Source: Liolophura sinensis (taxonomy: Eukaryota > Mollusca > Polyplacophora > Chitonida > Chitonidae). From it: a DNA stretch of 64,000 bases. This document shows, piece by piece, positions 24,425 to 37,300 of the stretch. The stretch is from contig NC_088296.1 of NCBI RefSeq assembly GCF_032854445.1, positions 10,640,706 to 10,704,705 on the forward strand. Direction: 5' to 3'. The position numbers and the translations under genes are program-made. Below the pieces are notes generated by a model, which did no database searches, was not told where the DNA came from, and saw nothing but the letters and a program-made list of their open reading frames with translations. Within the stretch, counting starts at the first letter, position 1. Each line of letters opens with the position of its first letter.

Positions 24425-24735
24425 GAAAGCTGTGTTCCTTTGTCATGTTATTACAGCGTGAAGCTGTCAAGCTCAGGTGTCAGGCTGTGTTCCTTTGTCA
24501 TTTTACAGCGTGAAGCTTTCCAGCTTTGGTGTCAGGATGTGTTCCTTTGTCATGTTATTACAGCGTGAAGCTTTCAAGTTCCGGTGTCAGGCTGTGTTCC
24601 TTTGTCATTTGTTACAGCGTCAAGCTGTCAAGCTCCGGTGCCAGGCTGTGCTGCTTTGTCATGCTGTAACAGTGTGAAGCTATTAAGCTCCGCTATCAGG
24701 TTCTCTGCCTTTGTCACATTGCCACAGTGTAAAGT
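24425..24735. repeat. 54-56-bp minisatellite, first block (about 6 units)
   Basis: Units start at about 24430, 24486, 24538, 24593, 24647 and 24701 with tgtgttcctttgtcat and continue '(gtta)ttacagcgtgaagct' and 'caggtgtcaggc'. Each unit has a pyrimidine tract followed by ACAG, so it resembles a 3' splice site. Confidence 0.9.
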
Positions 24736-24970
24736 ATGGTACACGATTCTAGCATGATGCACGATTTGAATACTGGTTTGAGTCGCCTAGAACACATCTT
24801 GCATCTTTCTAAAACCATTGAAAGCTGTTGTCTGCTTCTCTGTGCATGGTTTCGCCCATTTTCTTAGTTTTCTGGTTTGTGTTATACGTCGTTTTGGGAA
24901 TTGGCTTTGCGATTATTAACCTGGAACGTCCTTATTAAATGACGGCTGGTATACGTCTTTGTTTCGCCGC
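24736..24970 (+). repeat. Family D repeat inserted in the minisatellite
   Basis: 'ggtacacgattctagcatga', 'gagtcgcctagaacacatct' and 'cgtcgttttgggaattggct' match family D. It separates the two blocks of the 54-56-bp array. Confidence 0.75.
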
Positions 24971-24974
24971 ACAG

Positions 24975-25088
24975 ATTCACAGGCTGTGTGCCTTTGTCAC
25001 GCTGTTGCAATGTGACGCTGTCAAACTCCGGTGTCAGGGCCTTGTGCCATTGTCACGCTGTTACAGTATGAGGCTGTCAAGCTCCCCC
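24975..25088. repeat. 54-56-bp minisatellite, second block (about 2 units)
   Basis: 'gtgtgcctttgtcacgctgt' and 'cttgtgccattgtcacgctg', each followed by '(gtga/tgag)gctgtcaa(a/g)ctcc'. It ends about 165 bases before the first aminopeptidase exon. Confidence 0.85.
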
Positions 25089-25252
25089 AAGAGTCCAGAT
25101 TATGAAGGAAACCAAGAGTTGATATCTTGTCATCAGGAAAATGTGCCTGTTAGTAGCCTTCTATACATCATCATAACCACGTTATCCACATTCGTGTTGA
25201 AGTGTGACATTTTAAACAAGGGATGGTTCAATGGGTATCGTTGTCTTTTCAG

Positions 25253-25362
25253 GTATTTGGCAGCATCTCAACTGCAATCGACAGATGCCCGAAAAGTCTT
25301 CCCGTGCTTTGACGAACCTCACTTTAAAGCCACATTCACCGTGTCCATAACACATCAGGACG
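25253..25362 (+). CDS. Aminopeptidase exon 1 (first seen): residues 1-36
   Basis: Acceptor tcttttcag, donor gtaagg. It starts with the last base of a codon begun upstream and ends with one base of the next codon. It encodes [22 protein letters not shown] and the following beta strand, the most conserved segment before the catalytic domain. Gln6 aligns with the S1 Gln/Asp position of the family. The reading frame stays open upstream to 24939, but that stretch is minisatellite and dispersed repeat, so I do not call it coding. Confidence 0.95.
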
Positions 25363-28300
25363 GTAAGGCACTAATTTGGTTAAGTACTAATACTTTATTT
25401 CGGCACTTTACACCAAGGAAACTTTATAGGTGCTTTATGCCCAAGCTTTAACCAAAGCGCCTATCAACTTAACATTGTGTGGAAATGATTATAACCAATT
25501 CATTGTATTCCACCTTTTTTATGCTAAAGTACTATTTTATCTCTTTTACGTTCTCAAGTTTCGGAAATACAAATGTCGTTGCATGCCGATACTTTCCCCT
25601 CCCCCGTATAAAAGTAGCCCTGTATCAAAATGGTGCATCATTTTGTCAGATACACAGGTACTGACGTTAATATGTAGTGGTGGCAATGATATAACCGTTC
25701 CCGATTACGAGGGCATCTTCTTAAAATCTGCGGGAAACAGTCCTAAAAATCACCTTCTCCTCCTGTCTGTCCGTCCGTCTGTCGGACAAGGGGCCTAAGT
25801 GCAAGTCTACAAGGAGTTTTTGCAAAATGTCGCTGTTCTTGCAGATTGTTTCTTTTCTGTGAGTCTTAGTGAGAATTTGAACATCATTTCATCAATGTCA
25901 CTTCAATGTATTTTTACAACAAATCGGTTTTATTACTGATAGACGCTTTGTTAAGTCTTGCACAAAAGACACCTATAATACCCCATTCTTGCATTGCTAT
26001 CCCCGTCGGTGACACACGGCATCGTTCTACATCCAGTCACAAAACAGTAACTACTTTATACAAAACGTTTGAAACAAAAAGTCTCAAAATTGTTATAAGA
26101 CATGACCGGGAATTGAACCCATACCTTCACAATGTAAAGGATGTAAAGCATAGACTTATTAGAATTAAGCAAACAAAATGCAGCGAATGCTCCCTTCCAT
26201 AAAAACTGAGCACGGAGCAATTTTTTAAAAATTTATTTGATTGTTTTTGCGCGGTACTCAAGAATATTCCAGCATTATGCTAGTAGGAATCGGAGCAGGA
26301 TGAAGGGGGAACATCACGACCATCCGCAGGTTGCGAGGAGACCTTCCTCCGTATGGCTCAAACGATTGAGCAACAATACCGTTTTTAAAGTCTTAAGTAT
26401 GACCCTACTTGGGCTTGATCCAAACAAGCCGACGCAAAGTGCGGTTGATAACGGTTTGTACATTATTCAACTTCAGACTACCGGGCGCTGGGGAACATGC
26501 CGGTGATTCGATCACAGATATTACGTAATGGATGGATAAAGACGTCGTTTCGAGAGTCACCGGTGATGTCGACATATCTGCTAGCCTTTGTCGTGTCCGA
26601 TTTCAAATACAGAGAGGCCTTCATGGACAATCTTCAGGTATGTAATGAACGCATTTTGATTTAATGAACCTTCTGGTGAAGTAGTAAATCGCAAGTTTAC
26701 ATTAGGTGCTCTTGGTCAGCGAATCTTACCCGTTAGGTGAAACATATATTCATTGCGTTGAATTTGATCGTCACTTTGGGAATATGAGCAGTTGCAATCA
26801 GAGTGCAACTGAGATACACATCTTACTATCGACAATTTCTAATCGAGCATGGTACACAGTTTGCATACTGATTTCACTCAGTCGCCTAGAAGATACCTTG
26901 CGTCTTTCCAAAACCATGGAAAATGTTGACTGTTTCTCTTGGTATGATTCCGTCCTATTTTCGTACTTTGTATACTGTCTTAGTTCTTTGGTAGTTTGTG
27001 TTACCGTCGATTTGGGAATTGGCCTTGCTGGTATACGAATGTCTGTTTCAATGCTTAGATTTAGCTTGTGGATGATCGGCTATTCTCCCGGTTTTCATAA
27101 ACATAACCAAGGCTAAAAATAGATATTGTAGACAGAAGAGACAGCAGCATTCAGGGTAAATCAATAGCAGTGATGAAAGTGTAATGGTTGGCAAATGTTC
27201 ACACCTAAGCGGTGAAATTTGTCAATTTACCTCAGGGTTTTATTCTAATTGTTTATGTAAATGCTGACATGTTTACTGAATAAACGCCACATAACACCGT
27301 GGTGAAATCAAGAATAGGTAAACAAAATACATTGATGTTAAATGCATATTATCAGAAGTTTACTCTTGCAAAAATATCAATGTATATCACTGGAATTGAT
27401 AATTGGATAGTTTAAAACAACATCTGTTTGAGACACCGTTGCGAGAAATTCTGAGTATTTGTTTATTTATTTGATTGGTGTTTTACGCCGTACTCAAGAA
27501 TATTTCACTTATACAACGGTGGCCAGCATTATGGTGGGTGGAAACCGGGCAGAGCCCGGGGGAAACCCCCGACCATCCGCAGGTTGCTGACAGACCTTCC
27601 CACGTACGGAGTATTTATTTAAAGCAATGTTTAAATGATGTTTGGCAATATGTTTCCTCAGAACTTTTGTTTCTTTCAGATCAGAATATGGGCACAGCCG
27701 GATATGATTAACCAAACAGAATTTTCTCTCGATTACGCTGTAAAAACATATCGCTTCTTTACCGACTACTTTGGTGTGAAGGAAGTTGTACCGAAAACAG
27801 GTGAGCCATTTATTCATCTTTGTTTTAATATTGAACTAAAACATATTAGTAGAGTTAAGAGCAGACATTGAATAGTTTCTGCTGGGATATGTAACAAACG
27901 ATAAGGGTATTATTGTCCAGAGTGTCCAGCTCTACGTGGGAAGGTCTCTTACAACCTGCGGATGGACGTGAGTTTCCCCTGTACTCTGCCCGGTTTCCTT
28001 CCACCATAATTCTGGCGGCCGTGGTATAAGTGAACTATTCTTGAGCACGGCGTAAAACATCAATCAAATGAATAAATTATTACTGAGATCTTTATAAATA
28101 TGAAGAGACAGCACACAAGGATGTCAATTCGCTTGATTCAGTGGATTAATTTAGATGTGAACGTTTTGACTTTCCCGATGTAGTTCTCAGATTGAATATA
28201 TTGCGTGCTAGTAATAGGGGGGGGGGGGGGACCTTCGTGGCTCAGTTGGTTAGCGAGCTAGAGCAGCTTAATGACACAGGAGCCTCTCACCAATGCGGTC

Positions 28301-31300
28301 GCCGTGAGTTCTAGTCCAGCTCATGATGGCTTCCTCTCTTGCCGTACGTGGGAAAGTTTGCCAGGAGCCTACGGATGGTCGTGGGTTTCCCCCGGGCTCT
28401 GCCTGGTTTCCACCCACCATAATGCTGGCCGCCGTTGTATAAGTGAAATATTCTTGAGTACGACGTAAAACACCAATCAAATAAATAAATAATAATAATA
28501 GGGGGGCTTCGAATTCAAACTCTTTTGTTGTTGAAGGTAAAGATAATCCTGCTCTCTCATATGAAATGTTAAACAGCAGAAATGCTTTTTCAGACCCCCA
28601 TGTTTTAGTAAATGTGATCAATAATAGTTGCCTAACATTTCAGGTTGATCAAAAAATGACACAGTAGGACTGTAATTACCTTTAGCGATGGAAGAGCTCT
28701 AAATTCCCTTATTGCTTAACTGGCCCTCCAAAAGGTCGACTCACCATTGACCAGAAAGTGCAGTTTTTTAATTTATTTTAATGGTGTTTTACGCTGTACT
28801 AATACTTTACACGTATACCACGGCGGCTAACATTATTGTGGGCCGAAACCGGACAACACGCGGCCATCCGCAGGCTGCTGTCAGGTCCTCCCACCAATGA
28901 ATTTAAGGATGACATGTAAAATCATCTTCCAGGGATTCTGTTGCAAGAGGTTTTCTAGGTACCTGGCAAAATAACACAAGCCTCATTAAAAAAAAAAAAT
29001 GTCCGTGCAAATCATACAGGTTATGCTTCTATTCGACAGATCATGTTGCCGTTCCAGACTTTGGTGGTGGCGCCATGGAAAACTGGGGTCTCGTGATTTA
29101 CCGCGAGACTTCACTGCTTGTTGATCCTCAGGCCTCCTCTAGCGGTGACATGTACTTGGTCACCCTCATCGTGGCCCATGAGATTGCTCACACGGTAAAA
29201 TTTAATGTCTTTGTTTGTATTGTCATTGATGGGATATGACTTTGGTTGAAAACATTAATTAGGTTGTATCACGACTGTGTATTAAGGTATGACAGGTGTC
29301 TCTTTGGAACACAGTACCGCAGACATCTGTATATCGAACCCTTAAAAGTTGCCTAGTCATAGAACTTACATGTAGAAAGGCAACTTTCTACAAATTTCTC
29401 TTTCTTAAGGTTTTTGTTCTCAGCAGGGAAAATATAATGTTTGCATATTTTCTGACTTCATTATGATCGAAAGCTGTTTTGTTTGAGTTATTTTTATTCA
29501 CATGGGTCTGAGGCATATTTGTTCTTAAAAAATAAGAATCCTGATATAAAATGTTGATAAGAACTGTCATACTGAATAAGGTGCGAACAGATCTCTCACG
29601 GCTTTCAGTATTTGAGACGATTTAAGTTTGAAACAAAAAATCTTGCATTTTGATTTATATTGCACTATTTTTGGACACATTTGCTTTTTAGTGGTTTGGA
29701 AACATGGTGACGATGAAATGGTGGGAGGATTTGTGGTTAAATGAAGGATTTGCTAGCACGTTGATGTTCTTTGCAATGGATCACAGTTACCCCGACTGGA
29801 AGGTGGTAAGATCAAAAGCATAATAAGTACAAGGAAAATGGTCTAAAGAAATATCAAATGGGTTTATTGAACTTAATGTATACTCAATAAAAATGAATGC
29901 ACGAAACAATTGTATATTGTTTTCTTTCAGTATTAAATAACATGTTAACTTAACAATTAGGGTAAATATTCGTTATCAGTTCAATTTCCATCAGATGTTC
30001 ACATTTTAGGGCAAAACTGCAGGAGCTAATGGCAGCGTGAAAACAGAATGGTCGGTAATCACAGTTCACAGCATCCAGTACCGAGTGTGTCCACCGTTAG
30101 TATCACGAAGAACGTTGACTGTGTTTACCCACCGCTCTGTTTTCACGCTGCCATAGCACCTGCATTACTGTCCTAAAATGTGAAAATCTGGTGGAAATTG
30201 AAGTCACAATTGATAATGAATACTTACCCTAATTGTTGCGTGAACAAGCTATTTAATACAGAGAAAAAACAATATAAAATTGCTTTTGGCGCTTATATTT
30301 TTGTTGATTATAACTTGTAGTCATTATTACTGACAAGATTATTGTATTTGTATCTTCGTCAAAAGGACATGCACATTATGTGTGAACATTATCCCCCGTC
30401 GGATTTGAAATGGTTGGATTTACGTAGCGAGTGCACGTGAACCCTATAACGCTAACTTTAATTGTCCTCCCTCATGGTTCGTCATTATCTACCGATAAAC
30501 CTGTCAACTGATTGCTTGTAATCAACACTTACACTTACTGTACAACGTTTGCTCTGCTTTAAAGACCAAAAAAAAAAAAGTACATGAAGTACATGTCGGA
30601 CGAAAGACCATTAAATATTGTCCGGGAAAATAGTTTGATTTATTTCTTAGCATAAGGGGGCCTTCGTGGATCAGTTGGTTAGCGCGCTAGCGCAGCGTAA
30701 TGACCCAGGAGCCTCTCACCAATGCGGTCGCTGTGAGTTCAAGTCATGCTGGCTTCCTCTCTGGCTGTACGTGGGAAGGTCTGGCAGCAACCTGTGGATG
30801 GTCGTGGGTTTTCTCCGGGCTCTGTCCGGTTTCCACCCACCATAATGCTGGCCGCCGTCGTATAAGTGAAATATTCTTGAGTACGGCGTAAAAAACACCA
30901 ATCAAATAAATAAATCAATCAAATAAATTCTTAGAATAATTTTCAACGTAGTAAAATGCATTTAAAAATTTGGAATCTGCTGTTGTCTCTTGTGACCATA
31001 TTGAGATCAGTGATGTCACTTCAGCTTTTTGCGCCTTGACACACATACACTGCTATAAATCTTCATTTAGAGTTATGAATGCGTTCAGCAAATGGACCTT
31101 TAAATGAACTATTTCAAGCCATACCCTGTGGGTTTCAACAGACCACAATAAAATTCAATGTTTTAAATGCATTTTAGTCAGAAAATTCTAAACATAAATC
31201 AGGCTATTTCCATGGAGAGTGTTTAATGGTCTTTCATCTGATAAATACTATACTTTAATTTTTTCTTTTTGTCGCATTATGTAATATAAATATTCGTAAT

Positions 31301-34300
31301 ACTTCATTTTAGTGTTTTCTTTGCCTTTAACAGCTCACCATTATGTACGGATAAGTCTCTTAGTCTATAGCTTCAATAACCACTTATACTGACAGATTTT
31401 TTTTCTGTTTTAACAGTTCGCCATAATGGTAGCAGAGGACATTTTCCCTGTCATGGTCTCCGATTCTCTAGAAGCGTCACATCCCGTTTCTACTCCAGTT
31501 GACCACCCCGATGACATCATGCAGTCATTTGACCTCATTTCATACAATAAGGTGGGCTTCTAATGCGGCAGGAAGTTTGCTGTCCGGAAGTACGAAACTA
31601 CTACCACTTTTAGCTACACTGGCTTTGGGGGCCAGCGGAAGTCTGTGACGTCATAATCAGGCTACAGCCTGTTTAGCGTGAAACGAGAGGCGATAGAGGG
31701 AAAAAGCACGTCGATGACAAAACCAAAAAACAAAACCGAAAAAAAAATGACAAAAAAGACAAAAAATACTACTTGGAAAGAGACTGAGGAAGAACATAAT
31801 AATCGGTCCAAATTGCTATCTCGTTAAAGAGAACAAGTGTTACACTAATGATTCATATGTTCTGATAATAAGTGAAATTGTCGATCCATAATGGCGTCTG
31901 GCTGAAAGAGTGAGTGAGTGAGTGCTTGGGGTTTAACGTCGTTCTCAACAATTTTTCAGTCATATGACGACGAAGGAATCATTAGGGTGCATGTACGTGT
32001 AATGTGCCTCCTTGTTGCAGGACGGATTTCCACCGCTCTTTTATTTAGTGCTGCCTCACTGAGACGACTTACCGAAGACAAGCAAGCCGCCCCACCCGAG
32101 CCATTATACTGATACGGGTCAACTAGTCGTTGCACTATCCCCTTCATGCTGAACGCCAAGCGAGGAAGTTACAACTTCCTCTTTTAGTCTTAGGTGTGAC
32201 TCGATCAAGGATTGATCCTGGATCTACCGGTCCCGAAGCGGACGCTCTACCAACTGTGCTATCCGGGCTGGTTCTGTATATTCTGGAGCAAATTTTTGAA
32301 AATACTTTCTTCGCGTCTTTCTAACAAAAAGATATATGAACAGTTGCCATCAAAGCACAACTTAGGTACATATTTTACCTATTTACTACATATTTAATAG
32401 CATGGTGAACGACTTGGATACTGATTTCATTCATTCACTTAAAACATTCATTGTGTTTTTCCACATCATTGAAAACTCCTTTCGATTGCTTGATTCTAAG
32501 CTAATTTCCTCCATTCTTTGTTTTTGATGGCTTGTGTTAAACGTCGTTTTGGGAATTGGCCTTGCGATTAATGACCTGGAACGTCTATCGTTACTGACGG
32601 TTGATATACGAAAGTCTCAATCGACGTATAAATTCATTTAAAATTAAACGGCTACTACGTTTTTGGCAGTTTCTCTAAGGTTAGATGTAGTAACACCTCT
32701 CTATTACTGACGTGTTTTTAGCCCGATCAGTGTTAGTTTTCAAATCCTATGGCATTTTTAACCAATTAAAGATTTGCAGACAGGTTTTGATTGGCTCGGA
32801 TGTTCGACATCTCCAAGGAAACGGATGTTAATTATCCCTCATGAGAAAATGTTACTTCAGAAGCGGTAAGCAATAGATCAGTCTTGAGTAAGGTCTCTAT
32901 TATACTCACACTGTATATATTAGTACACACTGAAATTAAAAGTGTATCATTCTTTTCTCTTATAAAGGGAATGGCCATATTGCGGATGTTGAAAGGTTTT
33001 CTGGGCTGGAACCAGTTCAGGAAAGGTTTGCAGGTAAGTTTGATGCTTAGACTGAGCGAGTCATTATTGGGGTTTAACGTCGTATTTTACAATTTTTCAG
33101 TCATATGTCAACGAAGGAATTCTTAGAGTGCATGTAATGTGCATCCTAGTTGCAGGACGGATTTCCACAGCTCTTTTATCTAGTGCTGCTTCAGTGACTC
33201 GCCTTACCGAAGGCAAGTAATCCGCCCCTCCCGAGCCATTATACTGATAGGGGTCAACCAGTCGTTGCACTATCCCCTTTATGCTGAACGCCAAGCGAGG
33301 GAGTTATAACTTCCACCTTTAACGGATAAAGACGAACTATGGCCTAGAAAGGCCTTAGGCCTAATCGAATCCTCCACCCTCCGCAGAGCCTGCGTGTTTG
33401 GTTCAACAAGCCAAATTAACATGATCGATGGGAAACGTGGGAAAACTGTTTGGCTATTTTGGTTGATGTTGTTATGCTGGAAAATCTGGACTATGTTACT
33501 ATCACTTTTGGTTTTAGTAATAAATTAAGTAATTGGATCGGCTTATGGTGTCTGTAGAAGATACCACTGTCCTAGACCTACGGCAAAAGGTGGAAATCCA
33601 AGCACAGCTGGTCCGGCCACTTCTGTGATACAATCACATTCTTCTTGGTGCCTATTTAATTACAACACAAGTGTAGCTGTTGAGGAATTCACTCTATGTG
33701 TTACACCTGGATTTGAACTTGGATCTGTAGGGCCGAAATTCAGCGTTCTATCAACTGGGTTAAAGGGAAATCCCAGTACGTCCTGGCAATATTATCACCG
33801 CAAAGCGGCTTCCGTTACACATTCATATATTGTACATGCTGATTTTTAATACAACTTTAAATAAGGGAAAAGGGAAACGTTCTAATTACACTTGGACAAT
33901 ATCCATATTTTAAACAGTGTTATTATCATAAGCATAACGTAACACATCCTGTCAGCGAAGTATTGTGGATTTTGCGAAAGCCTGGTTATCCGAAAATCCT
34001 TGACCCCATTACCTGCTTACTTGATGTGAGGCTGATATTGTCTGATTGTCTCCTGTAACATAGCCACCTAATCAAATGTCTGTTGTTTCGTGGTCTTGTG
34101 GAGTGAAAAGAGACGAATTAGTTCACTTCTCTAATGTCTCTTTTCCCAACAATTCCCTTGAGCGATGACATGCACTTAAACAAAGGTGTCAGACGAGACA
34201 AGGAAGTCTACCGCAGCTCGGTTAGCTGTTCGCCAGGCCACACCAGATCTTACAGGCAACTGGAAGACAGGTGTGCCTGTATGGTAAATTTGTAAGGCAC

Positions 34301-37300
34301 GTCTTCCTCAGAAAGAAGCAGTCCAAGGACGTTGGTTTGAAACTGTGTTGGCTTTTAGAGCGAATGTTATTTAGGTTTAATCCACGGGTAACTTCGAGGA
34401 AACTTCTGGTGCTCGGAGCTTTTTTTCTGGCGACTACCATGAGCGCTTGTTGTTTTCAAGATGTAATCTGTAGTACATATCCACTGTACTACATATCTGG
34501 TACTACACTATCGTGTAATCTATGGTATTACACTGTTGCACGATTTCCGGCAACTACATTATCGCATGATTTCTGTTACTACGCTATCGCATGATTTCTA
34601 GCATGACATTATTGCATGACTTCTAGTACTGAGTTATGGCATAATTCCTGGTACTACATTATTGCTTGACTTCTGGTGCTACGCTGTAGTGTGATTTTTG
34701 TTACAACGTTATATAGCGCGTGACTTATGGTACTACGTTATCGCATAATTTCTAATATTAGAAATATGGTTATACCTAGTTAGAAATATACTATACCTCT
34801 TATAGTATAATTTCCGGTACTACCCTATGACATGACTTCTGGTACTACGCTTTAGTGTGGTTTTTTGGTACTATGTTAACACATAATCTCTGGTACTATG
34901 TTATCGCTTGAATTCTGATTCATGTGTGTTATCGCATAATTTCCGGTACATGGTTACCGAAAGATTTCTGGTACTACTTTCTCTCAGCATTTCTGGTACT
35001 ACGCTGTCGCAGGGTGTCTGGTTCTGTACTAATGCACGACTGCTTATTACGCTGTGCATGACCTATTAACGTTATTTATTTATTTATGTATTGAATTGGT
35101 GTTTTACGCCCTACTTGAGAATATTATATTCTTATATGAAGGCAGTAAGCATTTTGGTGGCAATGCTCTATCGCGTTATTTCTAATACCGTACTATCGTA
35201 TAGTTTTGGCACATGTACCACTTTATTCGGCAGAAGATGTACCACTTTATTCGGCAACAGATGTACCACATGTAATTGGATCGAGTACTAAATAGTTTGA
35301 TACAAATTTGTGAACATACATTAGCCAAAAGTGCTAACTGATTATTCTATTTCGCAAACCTGTTGTGGGGCGATTCTACATTGAGCATCAAATTGCTGTT
35401 CGTTCCCAAGTACTGAATTTCCAAAGACACTTTAACTTGAATGGCTCCTTTTTGAATGACCTTAACAAACATTTGTTTAACCGTTTCCGTAAATGTTAAA
35501 GGAATCCGAACGAAACTGCTATAAACATCGATCAATCAAAATGAATGTCTCGGCCAACATGACATATGCTCACAGTAGTCTGCTACCCAGTTGTAAAATA
35601 GTCCCACGATGCATAACGTGCCCCATTTGCACGTGCGTTGCTATGTCCACCCAGTGTTTGACAGTAAGGAGCCTAATTTAAAGGTCACTTTAACGCTACA
35701 GGCGATATAATGACGCCTCTAATTTGTTTGTGTTGGCAGAACTATGTGAAGAGATACAAGTTCAGGAACGCCGAGATGCGGGAATTGTGGGAAACCTTCA
35801 CGGAGGTGAGTTCTCAAGAGACTAGTCCACTGTATATGATACTGACCAATTAAATTCTCCCAACGTTAAAACGCCATTTTCCGTCCATGGTGATCACGCA
35901 CATAGCGTGACTTGTACTTTGCTCCCGGACCAGGCTGAAATTCGCAAAATAATAATTGGGTAAGTCCTTCACTGACGTTGTGGATGAAGGTCTAAATCTT
36001 GTCCAAAACTATGCCTTTTGTTATTAAACTCTGTGGGTTATAAATGAGTATCTTGGCCTCTGTTTTCCTCTGAGAGCTGTTAATTTGAAGATATAATTAT
36101 TTAATGACAAGATCTCGTTCTCGCTGTATAAATCACAACTTCACTCTCTGCTCGATTTTAGACGAGCGTTTCTGAACCATCGCGCTTAATTCTAACAAAT
36201 ACCGGAGAAAATGACCGGTCAAACCATGAGATCCTGTACAACTTTGATTTAATGCATGGTGGCCTAGGGGTGAAGAGATATTATAAGAATTTCGCATCAT
36301 CAGAAAATCTTAGACAGTTGTGAACGGTAATTTTATGGATAATTAATGTTGGTATAGGGGACAATTCATAGAACTGAGTGCTGTCCTCGGCATTAGCTTT
36401 CCGTGATCGTTGTCAAGGTAAGGAGAAGAATGAAGAGCATCTAAATTGATAAAGGATTTTTCGCACAATGCCACTTAGAAATAATAAGATGATTGCCTTC
36501 TTCGACGTCATATCAGCCCGATTCAAAGTCACATATGGAATATTATCACGTCACACCGGGAAACTGACGACGATTTGGTTTTGAGGGATCTTCAGTTATG
36601 GGAATTAAAGTAGTATTGATCGTAAATCCTATCTGGGCGGTGGTGTTAGCTCTGTTCCAGAAGATTTCCTTCGTCTCATTTTAATATTCCCACCTAGTTT
36701 CTTTTGAAACTGAAGTAGCACAGTAAGTGTTGCTGACTGGAACTTTTCAATGTGTTTTCACAGTTGTGACTAATCTTATTCCCTTACCCCCCACAGACTG
36801 TTAACGGTTCTTATGACGTGGGGAAAATAATGGACACGTGGACCATACAGATGGGATACCCCGTGGTGTCCGTCATCGATGAGGGAAACCGCTACCTGCT
36901 ACAGCAAGATCGATTCATGCTTAATTCACAGGCTCTAGTCAACGAGTCGGAGACCCCGTTTAAGTAAGTTACAAGGGTCTGTTACACCATGTTACGTAAT
37001 ATTACATGAGTAATGTAACACTCACCAGGAAGTGTAATAGAAATGTCCGTGTAATGTAATACTCACCGCTGAACTGAATAAAATGTTCGATGTGATGTAA
37101 TAAAACCAATCCAAAGTTTTGCAGCATAAATTTCTGTAACAAAATTAATATTTTTCTCACGAATAGTTTAATATACATGTAAAGTGTTGTGTAGGCATAT
37201 GTACATTAGTCCATTCTTATTCAAGTGTTTAAGAGAATATGTAGGGATAGGTACATTAGTCCGTGTTCATCAAAATGCTTGGGAAAATCTGTGGGCATGG

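Noticed and set aside
24939-25451. 170-codon open frame containing the first aminopeptidase exon
   Set aside because: Only 25253-25362 matches the family. The upstream part is minisatellite and family D sequence, and the downstream part runs past a good donor into intron 1.
26100-26165. Possible tRNA on the - strand (ttcaattcccgg with a 5-bp anticodon-like stem)
   Set aside because: No A box or D arm, position 33 is not T and the T-arm stem pairs poorly.
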